From CAZODA01 sp964578485 (GTDB taxonomy: Bacteria; Bacteroidota; Bacteroidia; Bacteroidales; Marinilabiliaceae): a stretch of 32,798 nt of DNA. Shown piece by piece: positions 25,034-32,773 of the stretch (the first letter of the stretch is position 1; each line of letters opens with the position of its first letter). The stretch is taken from positions 1-32,798 of the forward strand of contig CAZODA010000036.1 in assembly GCA_964578485.1 (NCBI GenBank). Direction: 5' to 3'. The notes under the pieces are model-generated. The model was not told the DNA's origin. It saw nothing but the letters and a program-made list of their open reading frames with translations, and ran no database searches. The position numbers and the translations under genes are program-made.

Positions 25034-25390
25034 GAGTTAAAAGTTTTGAGTTTTGGGTTTCGGGTTTTGGGTTTTGGGTTTCGGGTTTTGGGTTTCGAGT
25101 TTTGGGTTTCGAGTTTTGGGTTTTGGGTTTCGGGTTTCGAGTTTTGGGTTTCGAGTTTTGAGTTAAGAGTTTTGGGTTAAGAGTTTTGGGTTTTGAGTTA
25201 AAAGTTTTGAGTTTTGGGTTTCGGGTTTTGGGTTTTGGGTTTCGGGTTTTGGGTTTCGAGTTTTGGGTTTCGAGTTTTGGGTTTTGGGTTTCGGGTTTCG
25301 AGTTTTGGGTTTCGAGTTTTGAGTTAAGAGTTTTGGGTTAAGAGTTTTGGGTTTTGAGTTAAAAGTTTTGGATTTCGAGTTTTGGGTTCA
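25034..25390. repeat. G-rich heptamer array with a 161-bp higher-order repeat
   Basis: Fifty-one units of 7 bp, mostly G(G/A)GTTT(C/T), with occasional GAGTTAA, AAGTTTT and GGGTTAA. Units 1-23 (25034-25194) and 24-46 (25195-25355) are identical as a block, and a third block starts at 25356 and decays. The plus strand has many GGG tracts with 4-base loops and so could form G-quadruplexes. It is not a CRISPR array because there are no unique spacers. Confidence 0.9.
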
Positions 25391-25421
25391 CGCGAAGGCC
25401 GCAAAGATATTAATGTCGTAG

Positions 25422-25445
25422 AGACGCACTGCCGTGCGTCTTTTC
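25422..25445. repeat. Palindromic hairpin with T-run
   Basis: AGACGCAC-TGCC-GTGCGTCT is a perfect 8-bp stem followed by TTT, preceded by GTAG. It resembles a dispersed palindrome (GTAGAGACGCAC...) common in many bacterial genomes, and it could also work as a terminator. Confidence 0.45.
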
Positions 25446-25585
25446 ATTAATTATTGAAGAAGTTTTGGTCAAGGAATTCACGCTGATTTTCACGAATTAT
25501 ATTATTAACGCGAATAGGATCCAACGAAGAACAATTCTTCTAAACTAGGTAAAAAGTATAGATATATCAATAATTTTCTTTGTTT

Positions 25586-25616
25586 TTTGTTTTTATTATA
25601 GTTTTATCTATATTTG
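25586..25616 (+). promoter_or_regulatory. Promoter of the hipB/hipA pair
   Basis: TTTG (25586-25589), a 19-bp spacer and TATATTTG (25609-25616) form a consensus Bacteroidota promoter. It lies 20 bp before the ATG at 25637. This rules out the earlier in-frame ATG at 25580, which is upstream of the -33 box. Confidence 0.7.
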
Positions 25617-25636
25617 TAAATCATAATAATATAAGA

Positions 25637-25927
25637 ATGTACAGAATTTTATACGAAAAATCGGGAAGTGATATAATTCGTGAACTTGGGAAGCAGTATA
25701 GTAAATATCGAAAACGAATGAGATATACACAAAAAGAGGTTGCCGAGCAATCAGGACTTAGTGTATTTACTATAAGTTCTTTTGAGAATGGTTCATCCAC
25801 CGGAATTACCATGGCTTCATTCATCAAATTGTTACGGGCAATTGACAGTCTTGAAGAAATAGAGAAATTACTTCCGGATTTGCCTCCAAGTCCCCGTGAA
25901 TTATTTAAGAAAAAAAGTAAAAAATAA
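25637..25927 (+). CDS. hipB: HipB-type antitoxin, XRE helix-turn-helix
   Basis: A 96-residue DNA-binding protein from MYRILYEKSG. The HTH is at about residues 20-65: RMRYTQKEVAEQSGLS is the first helix pair, and FTISSFENGSSTGITMASFI holds the recognition helix. The C-terminus is Pro/Lys-rich (LPPSPRELFKKKSKK). In HipBA systems this protein neutralises the kinase and represses the operon. The toxin gene starts three bases after the stop. The start was chosen from the promoter just upstream; a longer version starting at 25580 would add a hydrophobic stretch not expected for HipB. Confidence 0.85.
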   Translation: MYRILYEKSGSDIIRELGKQYSKYRKRMRYTQKEVAEQSGLSVFTISSFENGSSTGITMASFIKLLRAIDSLEEIEKLLPDLPPSPRELFKKKSKK

Positions 25928-25930
25928 TCG

Positions 25931-27184
25931 ATGGAAACAAATGTTGTAAAAGTTAAACTTTGGGGTATGGATCTTGCGTATCTTTCATGGGATAAAAAAG
26001 CAGAAGTAGCTATTTTCGAGTATGACCCCTTGTTTCTTGAAAAAGGTTTAGATGTTGCGCCGTTGACCATGTCTATAAACTCACCCCGTAGTCAGAACCA
26101 ACTTCCGTGGTTAGGAGATAAGGATAAGTTATATCAGGGACTTCCGTCGATGATTGCTGATTCATTACCCGATAAATGGGGAAATTCTCTTTTTAATGCT
26201 TGGTTACGTGATAATAATATTTCTAGCAAAAAAATAACTCCTATAGATCACCTTTCGTTTATTGGCAGTAGGGCAATAGGAGCATTGGAATATGAACCTG
26301 CACAAAAATTGGGTAATGATTCAACTTTTTCGATCAATGTGCAAAAGCTTTATGAGTTTGCAAAGCAAGTTCTTAATGAACGAGAAATGACTATACAGAA
26401 ACAAGAAAATTCTATTTTATGGCAGGATTTGATAAAGATAAGTTCATCACCCGGCGGAAAAAGACCAAAGGCAATTATAGCATTGAACAAAAAAAGTGGG
26501 GAAGTGGTTTCGGGACAAGGAATAATCCCCGAAGGGTTTCAGCATTATATTCTCAAATATGATGAGAATTCTGCTTATCCCTTTGCGAAATTGGAATATG
26601 TTTATTATCGGCTGGCTTTGGATTCAGGAATAGAAATGATGCCTTCAGAATTAAGAACCTACGAAAGTGTTACCCATTTTTTAACTCAGCGATTCGATCG
26701 AAAATTTAATGAAAAGATTCATGTGCAAACATTAGCGGCAATGTCGCCTACAAGTACTAGTTATGAAGATATTTTTAGTGTAATCAGGCGGCTTAATTTG
26801 CCTTATGAAGATAGTAAACAACAATATTTACGAATGGTGTTCAATGTGATTGCTCGGAATGTGGACGATCATTCAAAAAATTTTTCATTTTGCATGAATC
26901 GAAATGGCGTATGGCGCTTATCTCCGGCATACGATTTAACCTTTAGTGTAGATTTGATGGCACCGGCATATTCCAACAGACATTCATTGACCGTGAATGG
27001 CAAGAATGAAAATATTACTCGTAGAGATTTGGAAACAATAGGTATTAATAACGACATTCAGGATTACAGGACCTTGATTAATAAAGTTATTAATGCTGTA
27101 TCCAAATTTGAAGAGTTTGCAAACGAATTAGGGATAGACAGAAAGTTAATTCAAAACATTAAATCTGATTTTGTTAAATTATGA
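25931..27184 (+). CDS. hipA: HipA-type toxin, serine/threonine kinase
   Basis: A 417-residue HipA-fold kinase of full length. In the E. coli case the protein phosphorylates glutamyl-tRNA synthetase and halts growth. The N-terminal subdomain (1-110) includes GLPSMIADSLPDKWG. The glycine-rich loop SSSPGGKRPKA is at 171-181, where the family carries its autophosphorylated serine. The catalytic NVDDHSKNFSF has Asp312 and Asn317, and SPAYDL has the metal-binding Asp335. All key residues are present, so the toxin is probably active. Unlike some Bacteroidota systems, no separate HipS-like N-terminal protein is needed because that part is fused here. Confidence 0.88.
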   Translation: METNVVKVKLWGMDLAYLSWDKKAEVAIFEYDPLFLEKGLDVAPLTMSINSPRSQNQLPWLGDKDKLYQGLPSMIADSLPDKWGNSLFNAWLRDNNISSKKITPIDHLSFIGSRAIGALEYEPAQKLGNDSTFSINVQKLYEFAKQVLNEREMTIQKQENSILWQDLIKISSSPGGKRPKAIIALNKKSGEVVSGQGIIPEGFQHYILKYDENSAYPFAKLEYVYYRLALDSGIEMMPSELRTYESVTHFLTQRFDRKFNEKIHVQTLAAMSPTSTSYEDIFSVIRRLNLPYEDSKQQYLRMVFNVIARNVDDHSKNFSFCMNRNGVWRLSPAYDLTFSVDLMAPAYSNRHSLTVNGKNENITRRDLETIGINNDIQDYRTLINKVINAVSKFEEFANELGIDRKLIQNIKSDFVKL

Positions 27185-27197
27185 GCGCAAATGCTGT

Positions 27198-27240
27198 AGA
27201 GACATGGGCCCTAACATCTTTACCGGTTTTGTCTCTTTTG
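27198..27240. terminator. Likely terminator between convergent genes
   Basis: AGAGACA (27198-27204) and TGTCTCT (27230-27236) pair around a 25-base loop and are followed by TTT. The position between two converging genes fits. The loop is long for a strong intrinsic terminator. Confidence 0.4.
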
Positions 27241-27263
27241 TTCCTTGTTTTGTGAGCAATCAT

Positions 27264-29063
27264 TTACCAGTTGGAGAACCAATATTTTAAAATTTCTTCG
27301 GCCGGTTTTCCTCGTATTGAAGCAGCTTTTTCAAAAGCAGTATTCATATTTCTAACTTCGTGTTTTTTAAATCTGTCATTAAACATATAACCGTGAGAGA
27401 TAACTCCCAACAGCTTTATATCTGTTTCATTAACTGCCTGCATAAATCCCTCATACACATCGGCTTGGGCGTAGAAGTCTTGTTTAAAATTATCTGCATT
27501 ATTAATAACATCTAATACCGGTTCAAGATGTCCATATCTGTTTACGCCATCTTCAACCGAGGCAGCCCAGAGCCATAGGAAGAGTGGTTTTTTAAAAGAG
27601 CTATATCTTTGAAATAGATCTAATGTTGCATTTTTAATTTCATTTACACTTGGATTTTTAATTTCAGTAATATTTGAAATCGTTATTCCAAATGCATCAA
27701 AAAGATCTATAAATGTATCAGTGTATGAATCATCTTCATAATATTCAATTTCATATCCACCATCATAATTTTGTGCATCAAAAGGGCGATGGTGTCCAAA
27801 ATAAACAATATTACCGTCATATACCTCTCTAATGTTAGAGATAAGCTGATTCCACATTGTATGATATTTATCAACAGAAGAAAAATTAGTCGGTGTTGTA
27901 GCATAATCTAAACCATGACCAAGCGAGAGATAAGTTACATTGTTTTGTTGTGCTGTTTCTGCATATTCAACAATTATTCTTGAATATTCATCAAACCAGC
28001 TATTCCAAAATTGATCACTTAGAGCTGAGCCGCTATAAACAATTTCATAAAAACTCTTATTGTCAGTCTGAATTTCCTCATGTGGCCATACTCCAAACCA
28101 CCACATAAATTCCATATTTTTGTCTCGTGATTTTTCTGTTAAATACTCATAGTGTGAAGGTGAAAGCATATTCCACTCGTACCCGGAGTGTGCAGAAGTC
28201 CTTAATTTAATGGAGTTATAACCCACCTCAGTTACAAACATGGGGTCGAATACTGTTACCAAATTAGCATTTATATTTTGCAGCCTATCAAAAGTCTCTT
28301 CAAATTTATTGGGATAAAAATCTTGTTCAAGCCATGGGCCGGCATCAAACAGAGATATACCTTTTATGAAAGAATTAGGTTTTTTGCTAATATTTTCTTG
28401 TTTTGGGTAGAGATATAAATCGAGCTCGGCCGACATCTCTTCATAAAAGTCAAAACCATATAAAAGAGGAATGAAGTTTTTATTGGAAGAGGAACTAAGA
28501 GCATAATTTCCATCATTGAGAAGAGCTTCCAATGAAAATTGTCCGCCATTAATCGATGATGTCTCTTGGTCCTTGAGTTTAATTATTATATCATCTAAAC
28601 TACTCTTGTCTATTCTGTTTTTGATACTACCATTAACAGTTAAAGAATAGCTGGGAACAACCAACTTTACAGTAATAGATTTTGCTGCTTCTTCATTTTT
28701 ATGAGTTTCAGCCGTTACTTTTATTATATAATCTCCCGGAGGATAACTTTCAGTATCTCCTGTATCCCATATAAACTCAAAAGGCTCACTATCAGTATAA
28801 GCTATGGACTCGTCGTTGATATATAATTTCACATAGCGCAGATTATCCAAGGGTTCTACCAACACTTTAACTCCTATTTTTTCTCCAATATTAATAGAGG
28901 CTCCATCAGTAGGTTGGATAAAAGATACATCAATAGTATTTTGTTCATCCTTGGGTAAATTTTCATCATCTTCGATTTTTTCTTCATCATCAGAACAAGA
29001 TACAACATTGATTATTAGAATTAAAGAGAAAATAGAAAGCAGCAGTTTATTAAAGCTTTTCAT
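27264..29063 (-). CDS. Lipoprotein with Ig-like and predicted TIM-barrel glycosidase domain
   Basis: A 599-residue lipoprotein starting MKSFNKLLLSIFS, with lipobox VVSC at about residues 20-23. An upstream ATG at 29093 would add ten polar residues. The linker is acidic. Residues about 40-130 form a bacterial Ig-like domain (FIQPTDGASINIGEKIGVKV, WDTGDTESYPPGDY). A small beta domain follows (about 135-210, SLTVNGSIKNRID). From about 235 the sequence reads like a TIM barrel of GH113-type enzymes: KGISLFDAGPW, FMWWFGVWPHEE, YLSLGHGLDY, KPLFLWLWAAS. Catalytic acids cannot be assigned by eye. It is probably a surface glycan hydrolase. No SusC/SusD genes are adjacent. Confidence 0.65.
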   Translation of the reverse strand: MKSFNKLLLSIFSLILIINVVSCSDDEEKIEDDENLPKDEQNTIDVSFIQPTDGASINIGEKIGVKVLVEPLDNLRYVKLYINDESIAYTDSEPFEFIWDTGDTESYPPGDYIIKVTAETHKNEEAAKSITVKLVVPSYSLTVNGSIKNRIDKSSLDDIIIKLKDQETSSINGGQFSLEALLNDGNYALSSSSNKNFIPLLYGFDFYEEMSAELDLYLYPKQENISKKPNSFIKGISLFDAGPWLEQDFYPNKFEETFDRLQNINANLVTVFDPMFVTEVGYNSIKLRTSAHSGYEWNMLSPSHYEYLTEKSRDKNMEFMWWFGVWPHEEIQTDNKSFYEIVYSGSALSDQFWNSWFDEYSRIIVEYAETAQQNNVTYLSLGHGLDYATTPTNFSSVDKYHTMWNQLISNIREVYDGNIVYFGHHRPFDAQNYDGGYEIEYYEDDSYTDTFIDLFDAFGITISNITEIKNPSVNEIKNATLDLFQRYSSFKKPLFLWLWAASVEDGVNRYGHLEPVLDVINNADNFKQDFYAQADVYEGFMQAVNETDIKLLGVISHGYMFNDRFKKHEVRNMNTAFEKAASIRGKPAEEILKYWFSNW

Positions 29064-29140
29064 AGTTGGATTTTTTTGATCGTATCGCTTCATATTATTG
29101 TTTGCTTTTACGAAAAGTTATCTACAATAAGTTTATATTT

Positions 29141-29172
29141 CAAATATAATTAAGAAGTATAACAAAATCAAA
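29141..29172 (-). promoter_or_regulatory. Promoter of the TIM-barrel lipoprotein gene
   Basis: On the minus strand, TTTG (29169-29172), a 20-bp spacer and TATATTTG (29141-29148) match the Bacteroidota consensus. The box lies about 78 bp upstream of the ATG at 29063. Confidence 0.55.
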
Positions 29173-29323
29173 ACATACTGTTTCTATCTACATATCCTAA
29201 TAGCCGCTTATTTATTTCTCAATAAGCAGAGTTGATAGTTAGCTATGAGAATTTAGAACAGGCCGACATAAGAATTCGGACACACAACAGATCTTTAGAT
29301 TCAATAAGTATTTTTGTTAAGAC

Positions 29324-30115
29324 TTATTCTCTTATCAGTCTGCTTCGATCTAAAATGTTGACTACGCGCCCTTCCAACTTTATAATACCGTCTTCCTCCA
29401 TTTCTTTTAAGGATCGAGCAAGTGATTGACGTTGCACTCCCAAATATTCTGCAAGTTGAGTTCGCATACGATTCATAGTGAAGGAGTTATTGTTTACAGT
29501 AGTGTTTTCCAAAAAATAAGTTGCCAGTTTTTTTCTTAAGCTTTTTATTGAAATCATCTGCAGCTTGTTTTTCAACGCAAGGGTCAAATCTGCATTCATA
29601 GTTAAGAAATTAGTTAATAGCTGCTTATTATTTGACATCTCATCAAGCCATGCTTCTTTTGATATTTTTAGGAATATGACAGTATCCAACGCAATAACAT
29701 CAGCCGGATAATTATTGTTTGCACCATATAGAAAGGAGGGCGCAAGTGGGATTACCGGCTCCAGAATATCGATATCCAACACATTGCCCTCCATTGTAAT
29801 CATTTCCTCCCTAACACTTCCTTGTACTAAAAGCATGACTGATTGTATGGGGTCTCCCTGACGAACAATAATTTCACCTTTCTTAAATGTAAGAATTTCA
29901 CGCACGTTCCTGTCCAAAAACTCATCGTGTTCGTCTTGGCTCATTCCGCGGAAAAGAGGACAGTATGATAATTCATGGTCGTGATGATGCTCATGAGAGT
30001 GATCATCCATATTTAAGTCATCAATTGGGAAATCGAGTTTCTTTAAAAGATGATATAAATGATGGTGGGAATGACCTTGTGCCGAATACTTTGTTGTTTC
30101 TGTTTGCTTATTCAT
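29324..30115 (-). CDS. Crp/Fnr-family regulator with His-rich N-terminal extension
   Basis: A 263-residue transcription factor. Residues 1-50 are an extension with eleven or more His, including GHSHHHLYH (14-22) and DHSHEHHHDHE (38-48), which should bind metal. YCPLF follows. The cyclic-nucleotide-binding-type beta barrel is at about 55-170 (FKKGEIIVRQGDPIQSVMLL is the usual turn). The C-terminal Crp-type winged helix is at about 190-260 (MRTQLAEYLGVQRQSLARSL). There is no Fe-S Cys cluster as in Fnr. The gene follows the metal-binding protein and P1B ATPase on the same strand with a 233-bp gap, so it may have its own promoter. It is the likely metal-responsive controller of this locus. Confidence 0.85.
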   Translation of the reverse strand: MNKQTETTKYSAQGHSHHHLYHLLKKLDFPIDDLNMDDHSHEHHHDHELSYCPLFRGMSQDEHDEFLDRNVREILTFKKGEIIVRQGDPIQSVMLLVQGSVREEMITMEGNVLDIDILEPVIPLAPSFLYGANNNYPADVIALDTVIFLKISKEAWLDEMSNNKQLLTNFLTMNADLTLALKNKLQMISIKSLRKKLATYFLENTTVNNNSFTMNRMRTQLAEYLGVQRQSLARSLKEMEEDGIIKLEGRVVNILDRSRLIRE

Positions 30116-30348
30116 TTGATTAAAGTTAATTGCTTTTAATTTTAATTAAATGCTTCTTTATATAAGAAAAAAAAATGCATAAAAACAGGAAGTCAGGTGA
30201 ATAAAATTAAACCACAAAAGTCATGCTTTGTTCTATTTTTTATTTGCATTCTCAAATTTAGTATTCTACAAGTTTGTGTTCATTGTTGTTTTTTGAAATT
30301 CGCCGTCTCAAATGAGCCCCTGACTATTTATCAACTTCTTTTTCTTTC

Positions 30349-30582
30349 TTATATAGCTTTAATTTTAGAAGAAAGAACCGGATATCCCATTTTAGTAATT
30401 GCTTCTTTTATTTGTTCAACGGAAACTTTTTCTTCGTCGAAATTGACCTGGGTTTTACTTGCGTTGAAGCGCACATTAACAGATTCTTTATCAATTCCAT
30501 TTACTTTTTTTAATGCGCCTTCAATTTTTTGTATGCATGATGGGCAGGTTAATGTTTCGAGTTGCAAAATTGCTTTTTTCAT
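30349..30582 (-). CDS. Small heavy-metal-associated (HMA) domain protein
   Basis: A 77-residue single HMA domain. The metal-binding motif is CPSC at 13-16 in ETLTCPSCIQKIEG, followed by the family's beta-alpha-beta-beta-alpha-beta pattern ending ITKMGYPV. It is cytosolic and should carry a soft metal ion to the neighbouring ATPase, much as CopZ serves CopA. Ser/Pro between the Cys differ from the common M-x-C-x-x-C start because Thr replaces Met. A GGAG Shine-Dalgarno lies about nine bases before the ATG. The ATPase stop is 46 bp upstream. Confidence 0.9.
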   Translation of the reverse strand: MKKAILQLETLTCPSCIQKIEGALKKVNGIDKESVNVRFNASKTQVNFDEEKVSVEQIKEAITKMGYPVLSSKIKAI

Positions 30583-30628
30583 TTTAAATTCTCCATATTT
30601 TAAATTAATAATTATTTTATTTCTTTTT

Positions 30629-32482
30629 TTAATCTTTTTGCTTATAGCCCAGTAGTCTCATACCGTTAAGTATGACAAGCAAAATACTTGCTTCATGTAC
30701 AAGCATGCCTACCGACATACTCACCCAAGTGCTAAAGAACAGTCCGCCAAATAATACTAAAACCACTCCCACAGCTATAACAATGTTCTGTTTCATGTTT
30801 ATAGCCGTTGCTTTTGCTAATCCTAATGCGTGGGATAAATGGTTTATATCGGAATTCATAAGAACGATTTCCGAGCTTTCTATTGCTACGTCCGTACCAC
30901 TTCCCATTGCGATTCCTACATCAGCCAGTGCCAAAGAGGGACTGTCGTTAACTCCGTCACCGGCAAAAGCAACGATTTGTCCCTTTTCTTTTAATTGTTT
31001 AAGGTAGTTGGATTTATCTTTCGGCAACATATTGCCAAATGCCTTTGTTATACCTAATTCACGACTCACTACGTCAACTGTTCCTTGATTATCTCCGGAA
31101 AGCATTACCAGGTTTTTCACCCCCAGTTTTTTCAATTTTTCGAGTTGTTTTTTAACACCCGGACGTAATTGATCACGTATTCCCATTAATAAACTTAGTT
31201 GCCCATTAATTGCAGTTAATACAATTGAGTTTCCGTTTGCTGAAAGACCTTCAATGTCAGCTTTTACTTTTTCACTAATAAAAACTCCTTTCTTCTCCAT
31301 TAACAATGCATTGCCAACGGTGATCTCATGGCCTTCAACCTCTGCCACTATCCCTTCACCTTTCACTACATTAGTTTGGGTGACCGGTAATAATTCTATC
31401 TTCCCTAACTCGTTTAATATAGCTTTTGCTAGTGGATGATCGGATTCGTTTTCAACGCTTGCAAGGTATTTAAGTGCCTCTTCTTGATTATCTGTGTAAT
31501 AAATGCTTTCTCCTACTGATGGATTCCCCATGGTTAAGGTACCGGTCTTATCAAATAGAATAGTATCGACCTTACTAAAATTCGATATTATTTCGCTTCC
31601 TTTTAATAATACACCATTACGTGCTCCATTGCCTATTCCGGATACGTTTGACACCGGTACGCCAATTACCAAGGCTCCGGGGCAACCGAGTACTAAGACG
31701 GTTATGGCCAACTCTATGTTATTTGAAAATAGCCATACTATAAAAGCCAATAGTAATACTGCAGGCGTATAATATTTAGAGAATCGATCGATAAATCGTT
31801 CTGCTTCTGACTTCGAGTCCTGTGCTTCTTCAACAAGCTCTATTATTTTTCCAAAGGTTGTATCTTCACCTACACGGTTGGCTCGTACCCTGATTGTTCC
31901 ATTTTCTAAGATGGTGCCTGCAAATACTTCGGATCCATCCTCTTTAGCAAGCGGGATCGATTCGCCGGTGATACTTGATTCGTTCACATAACCTTCGCCT
32001 GATAATACAGTGCCATCAACCGGAATTTTAGCTCCCGTTCTAACAAGAAGGGTATCACCTTTTTCTACTTCATCCACATTTACAGTCTTAAATTCACCAT
32101 TTTCAAACAGCTTTAATGCACTTTCAGGTGCCATTGCTGTTAGTTCCCTAATGGCTGAGCGTGTTTTATTGAGTGTACGCTGTTCAAGATAGCCACCAAA
32201 AAGAAAGAGAAAAGTTACTATGGCCGACTCTTCAAAATTTTGAATCAAGAATGCGCCTATTACTGCAATAGTAACAAGCACATCAATACTAACAACCTTA
32301 ACGCGTATAGCTTGGTAGGCTTGAATCGCAATTGGAATTATTCCTATGACAGAGGCAATCACTAAGGCCCCTATAAAAACTACTTGATTATCAGCAAACC
32401 ATTTGCCGATGAATGCAAGGATTATCAGTACGGCACTGACCGTTGTGATTATATTTTTATTATTTAATATGATTCGTTGCAT
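30629..32482 (-). CDS. P1B-type metal-exporting ATPase with CPG motif
   Basis: A 617-residue heavy-metal P-type ATPase that pumps an ion out of the cytosol. There is no N-terminal HMA domain; that function is in the next gene. Actuator TGES is at 172-175. The transmembrane metal site reads GCPGALVIG, with CPG at 267-269 where copper and zinc pumps have CPC. DKTGT is at 311-315 (phosphorylated Asp311), HP at 349-350, and GDGVND at 508-513. The last helix pair has VHEASILLVILNGMRLL (596-610), similar to the HEGGT...N signature of P1B-4 pumps. The metal therefore cannot be assigned from known subgroup rules. It is the first gene of a leftward operon. Confidence 0.92.
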   Translation of the reverse strand: MQRIILNNKNIITTVSAVLIILAFIGKWFADNQVVFIGALVIASVIGIIPIAIQAYQAIRVKVVSIDVLVTIAVIGAFLIQNFEESAIVTFLFLFGGYLEQRTLNKTRSAIRELTAMAPESALKLFENGEFKTVNVDEVEKGDTLLVRTGAKIPVDGTVLSGEGYVNESSITGESIPLAKEDGSEVFAGTILENGTIRVRANRVGEDTTFGKIIELVEEAQDSKSEAERFIDRFSKYYTPAVLLLAFIVWLFSNNIELAITVLVLGCPGALVIGVPVSNVSGIGNGARNGVLLKGSEIISNFSKVDTILFDKTGTLTMGNPSVGESIYYTDNQEEALKYLASVENESDHPLAKAILNELGKIELLPVTQTNVVKGEGIVAEVEGHEITVGNALLMEKKGVFISEKVKADIEGLSANGNSIVLTAINGQLSLLMGIRDQLRPGVKKQLEKLKKLGVKNLVMLSGDNQGTVDVVSRELGITKAFGNMLPKDKSNYLKQLKEKGQIVAFAGDGVNDSPSLALADVGIAMGSGTDVAIESSEIVLMNSDINHLSHALGLAKATAINMKQNIVIAVGVVLVLFGGLFFSTWVSMSVGMLVHEASILLVILNGMRLLGYKQKD

Positions 32483-32530
32483 ATTTTATTTAATACTACT
32501 TTTTTATTGTGTGTTTTTGAATTTCTTGTA

Positions 32531-32578
32531 CAAATGTATAGTTGTAAAAGGAGGGATACTGTCACCCAAGTGTCACTT
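32531..32578 (-). promoter_or_regulatory. Promoter and operator of the P1B ATPase operon
   Basis: On the minus strand the -7 box TACATTTG is at 32531-32538. The 18-bp operator, read on the plus strand as GTCACCCAAGTGTCACTT, is at 32561-32578, and 22 bp separate the two. Within it GTCAC occurs twice with an 11-bp period. Confidence 0.75.
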
Positions 32579-32679
32579 GCTGTATTTTTAATATATTTAA
32601 CAATTTCATTTCGTTAGCTTATATTATAATATCAAAGGAAGTGTGATTGTCAAAAATGTTAAAAAACACAAAAAACCGA

Positions 32680-32727
32680 AAGTGACACTTGGGTGACGTT
32701 TTTAGTAGTTATTGCCAGGTATATTTG
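32680..32727 (+). promoter_or_regulatory. Divergent promoter and operator of the rightward gene
   Basis: AAGTGACACTTGGGTGAC at 32680-32697 is the exact reverse complement of the operator at 32561-32578. The -7 box TATATTTG is at 32720-32727, also after exactly 22 bp. The gene start is at 32774. Confidence 0.75.
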
Positions 32728-32773
32728 CATTACAAATAACAAGATTTTTATTAACTACTAAAAATAAAATAAT

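Noticed and set aside
25034..25390. CRISPR array
   Set aside because: The repeats are contiguous 7-bp units without unique spacers, and there are no cas genes.
25580..25636. Longer start for the HipB-type gene
   Set aside because: The extension would begin upstream of the -33 box and covers the promoter, adding a hydrophobic stretch not found in HipB.
29232..29429. 65-residue plus-strand frame near the Crp/Fnr gene
   Set aside because: It overlaps the 3' end of the Crp/Fnr gene on the other strand and has no start signal.
30197..30655. 152-residue plus-strand frame
   Set aside because: It overlaps the HMA gene on the other strand, which has a clear CPSC motif and family pattern; the frame is a shadow.
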